Shown here piece by piece: positions 1 through 6,009 of a stretch of DNA of 44,422 nt. The position numbers and the translations under genes were made by a program. The notes below the pieces were generated by a model that saw only the letters and a list, made by a program, of their open reading frames with translations, was not told the origin of the DNA and made no database searches. Origin of the DNA: a virus. Location: positions 1-44,422 of IMG/VR virus record IMGVR_UViG_3300035701_002807; one strand, given 5' to 3'. Numbering within the stretch: the first letter of the stretch is position 1; the number at the start of each line of letters is the position of its first letter.

Positions 1-126
1 TTCTAAAACATAACCATCTATATCACAAAAGGGATGAGTAGGTTGTTGAATAATAATATATCCATTTGTTTTTTGAAGGCGTCCTCTTTTCCAATTAGGA
101 TTATTACTTCCTATTTGATTTCGCAT
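1..126 (-). CDS. HNH endonuclease, 5' part only (cut by window edge)
   Basis: The first 42 codons of the HNH gene seen whole at 43998-44321. The reading frame runs off the left edge before the HNH motif. One residue differs from the right copy: Arg instead of Gly after NPNWK. The second base difference is silent. The start overlaps the end of the exonuclease gene by 16 bases. It is truncated by the window, not by mutation. Confidence 0.9.
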   Translation of the reverse strand, partial: MRNQIGSNNPNWKRGRLQKTNGYIIIQQPTHPFCDIDGYVLE

Positions 127-227
127 TTTTTCTGATGATAGTAAATCTTAATACAAGGTAAAATAATATTTTCAAAATGTTCTTCTATTTTCTTGCGTTC
201 TATCTTTTGTAAAGAATAAGCAACAAT
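1..227. repeat. Terminal direct repeat, left copy
   Basis: Matches 44196-44422 base for base except at positions 87 (T versus C) and 100 (A versus G). It holds the 5' part of an HNH gene and the 3' end of the exonuclease gene. A repeat of exactly the two ends is what a circular or circularly permuted genome leaves after assembly. The two differences suggest reads from more than one strain, or a true terminal repeat that has drifted. Confidence 0.95.
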
Positions 228-752
228 ATCTTTAGCAAATACTATTGCATAAGCAGTGTTTATTTTTACTTTGAATATATTTTCATACATCATAGAATAT
301 CCTGAAACTTGCCAAAGATATTCTGGATATATAATAGGTTTTTCGTTTTTTCCTGCTTTTGAATTCTTCCAATCAATCATCACTAATTTATTATCTTCTT
401 CTCCTAAACAGTCAAGGGTTCCGTTGATTTTATAAGTATCACTTATCATTTGGATTTCTGCTTTTTTAAGTTTTATTTGGGGATTTTCTTTCTTAAAAAG
501 CATAAATCCTTTTAAAGCATTGATAACTTCATCGGGATATTTTGTTTCCACCCGCACCTCTTGAAGTTCTATATGAGCTTGAAATGCCTCGTGGAGAATT
601 TTACCTATTTCTTTTCCCTTCGCACTTTCCTCATCGCAAAATTTCGCTGTATTAAACTTAAACCAATTCAAAAGTGCAGGCTTATTTAATACTCCTAATG
701 CGCCAGTTATACTTACATAATCATTGTTATATTCCCTATGATTTGGCTTCAA
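111..752 (-). CDS. PD-(D/E)XK exonuclease (RecB/Cas4-like fold), partner of RecT
   Basis: A 213-residue nuclease of the RecB/lambda-exonuclease fold, probably resecting DNA ends to give the single strands that RecT anneals. Visible motifs are GKILHEAF with His54, Glu99, GTLDCL with Asp114, the core IDWK with Asp127 and Lys129, and a Gln-containing helix near YLWQVSGY (Gln148). The only start in a sensible place is TTG at 752, with a GGAGAAGAG-like ribosome site upstream. It overlaps the RecT gene by 17 bases, as expected for a co-translated exonuclease-annealase pair. The fold and pairing are well supported; the exact substrate is inferred. Its last 38 codons recur at the right edge. Confidence 0.85.
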   Translation of the reverse strand: MKPNHREYNNDYVSITGALGVLNKPALLNWFKFNTAKFCDEESAKGKEIGKILHEAFQAHIELQEVRVETKYPDEVINALKGFMLFKKENPQIKLKKAEIQMISDTYKINGTLDCLGEEDNKLVMIDWKNSKAGKNEKPIIYPEYLWQVSGYSMMYENIFKVKINTAYAIVFAKDIVAYSLQKIERKKIEEHFENIILPCIKIYYHQKKCEIK

Positions 753-1350
753 TTTTTGTCTCTTCTCCTACAACTTTTCCCTTACCGTTAATTGTAATTA
801 TGGAAGTAACTTCTTTTGTATTTTCTAATTCCTCGGCTGTGTATCCACAAAAGACATCCGCACAAAACCATTTCGCACCGTTTGATAAAGCGCGTGCAAA
901 AAGTAAATTTCTGGGATAATTCTTCCATACTTCTTTATTGATTATCCCAGCCTTGGCTGCATCCTTGATTGAAAAAGGGCTTTTGCCGAGTTCAGTCCTA
1001 TCCCCATTGTTAAGGGCATAAAAGGTGATTATGCACTCTTGGTCGTCAAGTTTATCTACCTGATAATCATATTTCTTTGACTTTTTAATCAAAGAGCCGA
1101 TTATTTTTGACTGCAAGGCCACTTTGCCATTGACGATGTAAATATTCGTCATACTTTCAAGCGGAGCAAGTCCGAGTTCGCGGCCTGCGAGTATCTTAAC
1201 CACTCCTTGTGCCTGCGTCTTGAGGTCAGGAAACATCCCGCTTTTCACAAACACATCGGCTAAAGACATTGGTTCGGCCAACGATTCTATAACCGCTACC
1301 GCCTTTTCTTTTACTTCTGCAATCTTTACTTTTGCGTTTTTCTTTTTCAT
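736..1350 (-). CDS. recT: RecT-family single-strand annealing protein
   Basis: Phage recombinase that coats single-stranded DNA and anneals complementary strands. The family signature is clear in the second half: a WKNYPRNLLFARALSNGAKW segment followed by CADVFCGYTAEEL, and earlier LGLAPLESMTNIYIVNGKVAL. At about 204 residues it is shorter than typical RecT because the C-terminal tail is short. I place the start at ATG 1350 (MKKKNAKV), because GGAGG lies 8 bases before it. An in-frame ATG at 1365 sits on top of that ribosome site. The exonuclease gene follows with a 17-base overlap. Confidence 0.88.
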   Translation of the reverse strand: MKKKNAKVKIAEVKEKAVAVIESLAEPMSLADVFVKSGMFPDLKTQAQGVVKILAGRELGLAPLESMTNIYIVNGKVALQSKIIGSLIKKSKKYDYQVDKLDDQECIITFYALNNGDRTELGKSPFSIKDAAKAGIINKEVWKNYPRNLLFARALSNGAKWFCADVFCGYTAEELENTKEVTSIITINGKGKVVGEETKIEAKS

Positions 1351-1351
1351 T

Positions 1352-1510
1352 TTAACATCCTCCATTTTCTAACATTGTTATTGGCACTACTTGTCTATAT
1401 TTTCCTCGTTTAAACTGAACCAGCAAATGACTACATCTTTTTATCAAACAAAATCTGTTCGCTTTAGAAAGTGTAACTATTTTGCCCTTACGGCAGGAAT
1501 ATCTGCCCAT
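1352..1510 (-). CDS. Small basic protein of unknown function (52 aa)
   Basis: Starts MGRYSCRKGKIV and ends with ENGGC. It has a strong ribosome site (GGGGGTG, 4 bases before ATG), and its stop lies across the start region of recT, so the two are translationally coupled. The protein is rich in Lys and Arg with three Cys in the first half (6, 21, 26). No family is recognised. Its place beside the recombination genes hints at a DNA-related accessory role, which is inference only. Confidence 0.65.
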   Translation of the reverse strand: MGRYSCRKGKIVTLSKANRFCLIKRCSHLLVQFKRGKYRQVVPITMLENGGC

Positions 1511-1526
1511 TTTCACCCCCTTTCTT

Positions 1527-1676
1527 TTAATGATTGTCTGAAATATCTCGTTCTCTGTCGGGATTATCTAAATAATTATCCTCTTCAAAATTCGGGCAAC
1601 TATTTTCTGTCCCTCTTGGATAAGGACATTTCTTGCCTATATTGCATAAGCCGTCATAAAAATATTTGCATTTCAT
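1527..1676 (-). CDS. Small Cys-rich protein, likely zinc-binding (49 aa)
   Basis: Begins MKCKYFYDGLCNIGKKC, with Cys at 3, 11, 17 and 27, the spacing of a small zinc-binding knuckle (CX7C, CX5C, CX9C). The C-terminal half is acidic. Its ATG overlaps the stop of the upstream gene in an ATGA junction, and a GAGAGG ribosome site lies about 8 bases upstream. Function is unknown. It is one of at least eight tiny Cys-rich proteins in this genome. Confidence 0.7.
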   Translation of the reverse strand: MKCKYFYDGLCNIGKKCPYPRGTENSCPNFEEDNYLDNPDRERDISDNH

Positions 1677-1837
1677 CTTATCGCCTCTCGCGCTTCCTGA
1701 ACTCCTTCAACCTTACCGCCAAGCCATACCGCTTCAAGGAGTAACTTTATAAATTTCTTTCGTTGCTCTATTGTGGCAATAGCATTAAAAAAAAGTATAA
1801 TCTCTTTTTGTTTTTGTTCAATATATCTATCGTCCAT
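1673..1837 (-). CDS. Small helical protein of unknown function (54 aa)
   Basis: Starts MDDRYIEQKQKEI and reads through an eight-base T run without losing frame. The sequence is amphipathic and charged, probably all helix, with no motif I can name. It follows the stop of the upstream gene by 3 bases and ends in an ATGA overlap with the Cys-rich gene, so it is part of one translational unit. No function assigned. Confidence 0.65.
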   Translation of the reverse strand: MDDRYIEQKQKEIILFFNAIATIEQRKKFIKLLLEAVWLGGKVEGVQEAREAIR

Positions 1838-1840
1838 TAT

Positions 1841-2017
1841 TTAATTTTTCCAACCAAGTCCTTCTTTTGCCTCTTGGATTGCTTCTTTAATAGGTGTATC
1901 CATACAACCTATTCTTTGAACTCCATCTTTCCAAATACTAAATGCTTCTATTGCGGCAATAATTCCTTCAATAAAATCTTTACTTCGTTCACCATACGTT
2001 TGTTTCCAATAATCCAT
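1841..2017 (-). CDS. Small protein of unknown function (58 aa)
   Basis: Begins MDYWKQTYGERSKDF and ends KEGLGWKN. It is acidic, Trp- and Ile-containing and probably helical. A GAGGTAAG ribosome site lies just before its ATG, overlapping the end of the SleB-like gene, whose stop is 2 bases away. No recognised domain. It is supported by codon structure and tight packing with its neighbours. Confidence 0.65.
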   Translation of the reverse strand: MDYWKQTYGERSKDFIEGIIAAIEAFSIWKDGVQRIGCMDTPIKEAIQEAKEGLGWKN

Positions 2018-2019
2018 TC

Positions 2020-2517
2020 TTACCTCGCTTTAAAAAAAGTATGCGAACCTATAAACACGGTTGTAACCATCTTTTTTGCCCACTTAGGAATGCCAAACTT
2101 CTGGATGTTTTCATAATGGGTTGCACCTTTGGTAATATCTTTTCCGTTTTCTTTAAAGACTTCCTCAATAATACTCTTTGCAATAAACTCAGCCTTCCGT
2201 CCTTCTCTTCGCACAAATTCATCTAAGTCCCTCCGTTTTAGTGCTACACAACCTAAAGACATACCTTTCTCTAATCTGTTTCTATAAACGCAGGCTACCG
2301 CATACATACCGATATATCCCTCGCTTGTGGCCTCACCGATTATGCCTTTCCAAAGATTATTGGGTGGATTGGTAGGTTTAATTGCCTTCATTTTAAGGTA
2401 TCTATCTATCATTGCTCCACCTAATTCAGACGCCCAGATAGTATTTCTTTCTTTTAATTCTCTACTTTTGTCTTTTTCAAGACTTTCATTCCAAATCTGA
2501 TAAAAAGACCATTTCAT
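2020..2517 (-). CDS. SleB-like cell-wall hydrolase with a nuclease-like N-terminal segment (chimera)
   Basis: Residues 58-165 look like the SleB/Hydrolase_2 peptidoglycan hydrolase domain. They include the catalytic Glu62 in a GEATSEGYIGM motif, then GATHY at 131-135 and WAKKM followed by IGSHTFFK at the end. Such enzymes cut glycan strands and would serve lysis here. Residues 1-57 do not belong to that family. ERNTIWASELGG followed by MKAIKPTNPPN matches the opening helix of phage PD-(D/E)XK nucleases, but the nuclease core is absent. The join falls near 2346. No signal peptide is visible, so a holin would be needed. The domain call for the C-terminal part is firm; the origin of the N-terminal part is a motif-based inference. 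Confidence 0.75.
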   Translation of the reverse strand: MKWSFYQIWNESLEKDKSRELKERNTIWASELGGAMIDRYLKMKAIKPTNPPNNLWKGIIGEATSEGYIGMYAVACVYRNRLEKGMSLGCVALKRRDLDEFVRREGRKAEFIAKSIIEEVFKENGKDITKGATHYENIQKFGIPKWAKKMVTTVFIGSHTFFKAR

Positions 2518-2519
2518 AT

Positions 2520-2732
2520 TTATATTCTTTCGTGGTCGGGATTATTCTGTGCCTGAAACACCAAATCATTGTTTTGAAGTTCATCTTGTATACTTATGGC
2601 TAAATTTCTTGCTTCTTCTTCGCTGAGCCATACCTGAACGGAAGGTCTTATCCCATCAGAGATAAAGGGAATTTCCGAAAAGTTAATCTGTATCTCGCCT
2701 TGTTCGTTGGTTCTGACAGTTAGATTTTCCAT
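2520..2732 (-). CDS. Small acidic protein of unknown function (70 aa)
   Basis: Starts MENLTVRTNEQGEI. It shows alternating beta-like segments (INFSEIPFI, VQVWLS) followed by an acidic helix (EEEARNLAISIQDEL). No known family is recognised. It lies 2 bases from both neighbours, between the RlpA-like gene and the SleB chimera, so it is probably expressed with the lysis functions. Confidence 0.65.
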   Translation of the reverse strand: MENLTVRTNEQGEIQINFSEIPFISDGIRPSVQVWLSEEEARNLAISIQDELQNNDLVFQAQNNPDHERI

Positions 2733-2734
2733 AG

Positions 2735-3211
2735 TTACCTCGCTTTTTCAACGGTTACTAATATAAGACCTTGTGAAAGAGGAGCAAGCAAATTAAATGC
2801 CGATTTACTGAGGTCAATCCTTTTGCCTTTATACCTTTTATTAATCTTGTCCGTAACTCTGACAATAACCGACTTTCCGTTGCCTGCGGTGATAAGTAAC
2901 TTAGTGCCGAGTTTAAAATCTCTGCTGGCACAGGTAAAACCTTCATCTCTAAATTTTTCTCCATTTGCCATCACTCCTTTAGTTATTTTCCATTGTCCGT
3001 CTCTTTTTAGACTTGCGATTGAATACCAAGAAGCAGTTAAGATTAGTGGCTCGGTTGCTTGTGCCTGTGTAAATAATAAGAAGATTAAAATAAAAAAGCC
3101 CAACTTTTTAGATTGGGCTTTACCTATAATATTTTTTTTACTCTTACCTATATTATATCTTATGTTAACATTATAAGAGGACTTCAAAGGGGCTTTTTGG
3201 TAGGTTTTCAT
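2735..3211 (-). CDS. RlpA-like double-psi beta-barrel protein, exported
   Basis: After a hydrophobic export segment (LGFFILIFLLF, residues 37-47, then TQAQA) comes an RlpA-type barrel: TASWYS near 59-64, GVMANGEKF, FTCASR, LGTKLLIT, then VIVRVTDK and RIDLSKSAF. RlpA proteins bind or cleave denuded peptidoglycan glycan, so a role in lysis or wall entry is likely. The frame is open from ATG 3211, coupled to the upstream gene by TGATG. That gives an unusually long 36-residue N-tail carrying a terminator-like hairpin. TTG 3103, directly before the hydrophobic segment, is an alternative start but has no ribosome site. Domain call firm, start uncertain. Confidence 0.8.
   Translation of the reverse strand: MKTYQKAPLKSSYNVNIRYNIGKSKKNIIGKAQSKKLGFFILIFLLFTQAQATEPLILTASWYSIASLKRDGQWKITKGVMANGEKFRDEGFTCASRDFKLGTKLLITAGNGKSVIVRVTDKINKRYKGKRIDLSKSAFNLLAPLSQGLILVTVEKAR
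3092..3121 (-). terminator. Rho-independent terminator-like hairpin
   Basis: On the minus strand AAAGCCCAA and TTGGGCTTT form a perfect 9-bp stem with a 9-base loop (3113-3121 with 3095-3103). A run of U follows at once. It lies about 90 bases after the stop of the zinc-ribbon gene and about 280 bases downstream of a strong promoter, but inside the 5' part of the RlpA-like reading frame. It may end the short transcript from that promoter or attenuate the downstream genes. Confidence 0.7.
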
Positions 3212-3378
3212 CAGCGGTTTAATAAAGAGTGGTTCTTTTTAAGTTCTTTTAATTTCTTTTGTGAGTCTGTATCCCACCAAGCACTCTTACATTTAGGACA
3301 GGTTCTTACTTCATCTTTCCGAGGATACCATTCATAATTACATCTTTTGCACTTGACCGTAAAACGTTGTATAAACAT
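3211..3378 (-). CDS. Zinc-ribbon protein (55 aa) with its own promoter
   Basis: MFIQRFTVKCKRCNYEW then CPKCKSAWW: two CxxC pairs (CKRC and CPKC) about 20 residues apart make a classic rubredoxin-type zinc ribbon, followed by a Lys-rich helical tail. The start at 3378 is fixed by AGGAGGG 6 bases upstream; an extended reading frame to 3429 would run over the promoter itself. It is preceded by a near-consensus promoter and followed by a terminator, so it can be expressed alone. It may bind nucleic acid or RNA polymerase; function unknown. Confidence 0.8.
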   Translation of the reverse strand: MFIQRFTVKCKRCNYEWYPRKDEVRTCPKCKSAWWDTDSQKKLKELKKNHSLLNR

Positions 3379-3400
3379 ATTATCCCTCCTATTGTTTATA

Positions 3401-3429
3401 CTTATACCACTAAAGTATGTTTTTGTCAA
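3401..3429 (-). promoter_or_regulatory. Strong sigma70-like promoter with UP-like A-tract
   Basis: Minus strand: TTGACA (3429-3424), 17-base spacer, TATAAG (3406-3401). An A-rich stretch of eight A lies just upstream (about 3431-3442), resembling an UP element. A start site near 3394 would give a leader of about 16 bases with AGGAGGG before ATG 3378. This is the best-matching minus-strand promoter I found in the window. Confidence 0.85.
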
Positions 3430-3438
3430 GTGTTTTTT

Positions 3439-3624
3439 TTATATTTTCCACTCCTCCCCATTTTCCCTATCTTCGTTCTGAAATACCAGTTCTTCCCAGA
3501 TAGACCTTAATAAAGAAATCTGACATCTTAAAAGACACACACTATCGTCTATCTCGGAGATTTTTCCTTCTTGGGCAAGCATACAAATTCCACCAATATA
3601 ATTCTTACAGTCAGGGCATTTCAT
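3439..3624 (-). CDS. Small Cys-rich protein (61 aa)
   Basis: MKCPDCKNYIGGICML has CPDC then Cys14, with two further Cys near 30 and 34 (VCLLRC), consistent with one zinc site. The C-terminal half is acidic and helical (EELVFQNEDRENGEEW). No family is recognised. A TATTAT box abuts the ATG, so the usual ribosome site is missing. It ends just upstream of the strong promoter. Confidence 0.65.
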   Translation of the reverse strand: MKCPDCKNYIGGICMLAQEGKISEIDDSVCLLRCQISLLRSIWEELVFQNEDRENGEEWKI

Positions 3625-3648
3625 ATAATATACAGTTTAATGTATAGT

Positions 3649-3807
3649 TTAAAAATGTCCATCATAATCTGCCCTGTCTTTAGTGAACACCTTAGAAGTT
3701 GTAATCTTTCCAACCTTACAACTATTTGGTTGTATTCCATAACAATCAAGGGTTGTATAACAAGTAAGTCTTTTCTTCTTTTTGTTAGGTAATTTTTTCT
3801 TTTTCAT
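3649..3807 (-). CDS. Small Lys-rich, Cys-containing protein (52 aa)
   Basis: Begins MKKKKLPNKKKKRLTCYTT, a very basic head, followed by Cys at 16, 22 and 30 and an acidic end (DRADYDGHF). No known family. It overlaps the end of the zinc-binding gene at 3785-3940 by 23 bases in another frame. The basic head suggests nucleic-acid contact, an inference. Confidence 0.6.
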   Translation of the reverse strand: MKKKKLPNKKKKRLTCYTTLDCYGIQPNSCKVGKITTSKVFTKDRADYDGHF

Positions 3808-3940
3808 AACAATCCTTACACAAATAACCTTCTTGAGTGCAGTAACCTATTTTAAATTCTTTGTTACATCTGTAACATTTAGGTTCTTTGGTGTTGTTTG
3901 AAAGATAAACATTAAAGGTCTTATTTTGGAACTGTGTCAT
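3785..3940 (-). CDS. Small zinc-ribbon-like protein (51 aa)
   Basis: Starts MTQFQNKTFNVYLSNN and carries KCYRCNKEF then YC, then LCKDCY: CxxC at 22-25 and CxxC at 41-44 with an extra Cys34, a typical treble-clef or ribbon pattern. The start overlaps the 3' end of the TSCPD-like gene by 20 bases. It is too small for a confident family call; probably a DNA- or protein-binding module. Confidence 0.68.
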   Translation of the reverse strand: MTQFQNKTFNVYLSNNTKEPKCYRCNKEFKIGYCTQEGYLCKDCYEKEKIT

Positions 3941-4304
3941 CTTTATAGATTTCTTCTAATACCTCTCCCAAGGCATCGCTACAAGAAGTCAGGTGTAATT
4001 TATTGGGGATTTTTTTATTGCAGATATGCCCTCGTAGATTTTTAATTATCTGTTTCATTTCGGAGTCAAAAGTTCTGATATGCGTGATTGCAAAGGTAGT
4101 CATATCGGCAAGGGCTTCACAAAAAGAATTTCCACAATCTGCCTCTCCCCCTGTGCCTGAAATCCTAACAAATGCTATTTTATTTTTTTCTTTTGGCTCA
4201 AATGCGATATGAATATATATATTTCCACATCCAGTAGGACGGCGGAAGGTTTTGTTTAGATACTCGTTTTCCCCAATCTCGTGAACTTGGCTATCTTTTT
4301 CCAT
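3921..4304 (-). CDS. TSCPD-like domain protein (127 aa)
   Basis: Resembles the free-standing TSCPD domain that caps adenosylcobalamin-dependent ribonucleotide reductases: an RRPTGCGNIYIHI opening, GGEADCGNSFCEAL in the middle, and TSCSDALGEVLEEIY at the end where the family has TSCPDAI. No reductase gene is present here, so it may act on the host enzyme or have another role. The start at 4304 overlaps the exonuclease gene by 49 bases; a shorter start is possible but no better ATG is seen. Family call moderate. Confidence 0.65.
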   Translation of the reverse strand: MEKDSQVHEIGENEYLNKTFRRPTGCGNIYIHIAFEPKEKNKIAFVRISGTGGEADCGNSFCEALADMTTFAITHIRTFDSEMKQIIKNLRGHICNKKIPNKLHLTSCSDALGEVLEEIYKDDTVPK

Positions 4305-4936
4305 AGGGCTTCTAAAGAGATAACATCTTCTTCATTGTGTAAAAGTATGTAATTTATGGCTTTTTGCATTAACTTTTTATTCCCAGTAATCATCATTAGC
4401 CAAATATCGCTGTTCAGTTTGTGTTTCTTGGCTGGAATATCAAAGAAATCACAAGCGGTCTCTAAGCGATTAGAATGAAGTTTGAATTTGTTTTTAAGTA
4501 TCGGGTAGGTATCAGCGACATATAAACACTTATATTCAGGGAAAGGAAGTCCCCATTTAACTGCCCTTGTCCTTATAAAAGGCACATCAAATCTCCTATC
4601 TGTGCCGTAATGCCAAATCAAATGTGTAAAATTTGCACAATCCTCAATAAAAGAGGCTATTAGGTTCTTATCAAACTCCGCTTTGTGCAGGTCATCAAGA
4701 CTAATAGCCCTTTTAATTAACTCCCCATCTAATTCTTTAATACAATATGTATATACAATCCCGAAAGTAGCGGTTAAATTGCTTGCCTCTATATCAGCAA
4801 AACCTATCCTTTCGGTCTTACCAAACTGGTTTTCATAACAGTTGGGATGTTCTAATGCAGTATGACCACACTTACAATGCCATTTACTACGCCTGATTAT
4901 CTCATCTTTGGTAAGATTTTCTATTGGTATCGACAT
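4256..4936 (-). CDS. RNase H-fold 3'-5' exonuclease (DnaQ/RNase_H_2-like)
   Basis: A 226-residue exonuclease of the DEDD type. Asp48 and Glu50 lie in GFADIEASNL, the second Asp in HYGTDRRFDVPFI (about 113-117), and the last motif is HNEEDVISLE with His200 and Asp204. Before the catalytic domain is a small metal-binding head, CKCGHTALEHPNC, at 21-33. It may proofread or degrade DNA or RNA. The ATG is abutted upstream by a TATAAT box and has no ribosome site, so the true leader is unclear. Confidence 0.78.
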   Translation of the reverse strand: MSIPIENLTKDEIIRRSKWHCKCGHTALEHPNCYENQFGKTERIGFADIEASNLTATFGIVYTYCIKELDGELIKRAISLDDLHKAEFDKNLIASFIEDCANFTHLIWHYGTDRRFDVPFIRTRAVKWGLPFPEYKCLYVADTYPILKNKFKLHSNRLETACDFFDIPAKKHKLNSDIWLMMITGNKKLMQKAINYILLHNEEDVISLEALWKKIAKFTRLGKTSI

Positions 4937-4965
4937 ATTATATGTTCACTATTTAACAATGTCCA
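4937..4965 (-). promoter_or_regulatory. Putative sigma70-like promoter abutting a start codon
   Basis: Minus strand: TGGACA (4965-4960), 17-base spacer, perfect TATAAT (4942-4937), immediately followed by the ATG of the exonuclease gene. A transcript would begin inside codons 2-3, so it could not start at that ATG. It may serve downstream genes, or the match may be chance in AT-rich DNA. Confidence 0.45.
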
Positions 4966-4980
4966 CCATTTAGTAGACTA

Positions 4981-5238
4981 TTAAGTATTGTTCCCTTCTA
5001 ACTCTTCTCTCTGAATTAACTCCATTGTCCTTGGAACATTGCCAATACCTACCGCTCCCCCATCACTATGAAATATCTCTATATCTGGGATTTTTAATTC
5101 TTTTGTCATTTTTTTCTCAAGTTCCCCGACACTTTCCCAGTATTCATCTTCAATGAGACAAAAAGTTACCCAATAAGGTTTAAGTCTTTTAATTAATGCA
5201 GGAGTTAATTTATATACATATTGTTTTCGCTTAGTCAT
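4981..5238 (-). CDS. Small protein of unknown function (85 aa)
   Basis: Begins MTKRKQYVYKLTPALIKRL and is mixed alpha/beta with a Gly-rich loop (SDGGAVGIGNVPRT). No domain recognised. It is separated from the next gene by 44 bases that hold the putative promoter. It lies in a run of small genes downstream of the membrane-protein group. Confidence 0.65.
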   Translation of the reverse strand: MTKRKQYVYKLTPALIKRLKPYWVTFCLIEDEYWESVGELEKKMTKELKIPDIEIFHSDGGAVGIGNVPRTMELIQREELEGNNT

Positions 5239-5251
5239 ACTTTTTTAAGAC

Positions 5252-5713
5252 TTATAGAATTAACAATGGTATGGTTAATACTACTGATACATACCTTAAA
5301 AACTCCTCTGGAACTGCTCTGTCTTTAAACCACATTTTAGGTAACCACTTATTAAGACTTCCCCAGATTATGGCGAGTAATGTAGCCCTAACTAAAATAC
5401 TATACAATTTTATGCCTAAAAATATACAAGGAATTGTAGACAAACCTACAACAAACCCAGAAAACCATAAGTTATCAATATTGTTAAATAACCAGTCCCA
5501 ATAAGTAGTTAAAGAAAACCCCATTAGGATATAGGTAATCAAATATATCCACCATACCCTAAAATCTATGTTAACCTTTAATGATATGGTTAACAGAAAC
5601 AAAAAAGGAATAACCCAATCCCTCATCCAAGTTTTGTAAGGTTTACCTGCCCCACCCATTCTGCCTAAAATCCCAGCTAGAATACTGCTTGATAACCAGA
5701 TTAGAATTCCCAT
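5252..5713 (-). CDS. Polytopic membrane protein (153 aa)
   Basis: Four or five hydrophobic segments are visible, at about residues 2-18, 34-50, 53-70, 83-105 and 140-153, with the polar motif GRMGGAGKPYKTWMRDW between the first two. No enzyme motif is seen. With the adjoining small membrane proteins it may belong to the holin/lysis group, but this is positional inference. It starts with ATG overlapping the upstream gene by 13 bases. Confidence 0.65.
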   Translation of the reverse strand: MGILIWLSSSILAGILGRMGGAGKPYKTWMRDWVIPFLFLLTISLKVNIDFRVWWIYLITYILMGFSLTTYWDWLFNNIDNLWFSGFVVGLSTIPCIFLGIKLYSILVRATLLAIIWGSLNKWLPKMWFKDRAVPEEFLRYVSVVLTIPLLIL

Positions 5714-6009
5714 CTTAATCCTACCCTCGTTCCAATACTATTTCCTTGTTTTGTATCAACTCCGATATAGGGTTCAGCAAACAAAATAAGATGTCTTTTT
5801 GCCGCTTCGTTTTTTATGGTAAGTTGACTTCCTTCCTGCATAGTAATATTCTGGGTCGCTTGCGATTTGGTAAAGAAGGCTTTTTTGACCGCAAAGCCAA
5901 TCAGAACAAGAAAACCAATCCCTAAACCGAACATAATACATTTTATCCAGTATAATCCAGTAAAGGGACTGGTTGCAGCTTTTACTAAATCTATTTTCTC
6001 ATCAGCCAT
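5701..6009 (-). CDS. Membrane-anchored small protein (102 aa)
   Basis: MADEKIDLVKAAT leads into a hydrophobic segment (CIMFGLGIGFLVLIGFAV), then a polar, probably beta-rich tail ending VGLRWEF. I take ATG 6009, which overlaps the upstream stop as TAATG; a GTG 15 bases earlier is possible. The terminal aromatic strand resembles outer-membrane or virion beta proteins, but no family is clear. Possibly a spanin- or holin-like partner. Confidence 0.6.
   Translation of the reverse strand: MADEKIDLVKAATSPFTGLYWIKCIMFGLGIGFLVLIGFAVKKAFFTKSQATQNITMQEGSQLTIKNEAAKRHLILFAEPYIGVDTKQGNSIGTRVGLRWEF

Noticed and set aside
1391-2226. Three plus-strand frames opposite the recT-upstream genes
   Set aside because: The minus strand holds four small genes here with ribosome sites and coupled starts and stops, which explain the region better.
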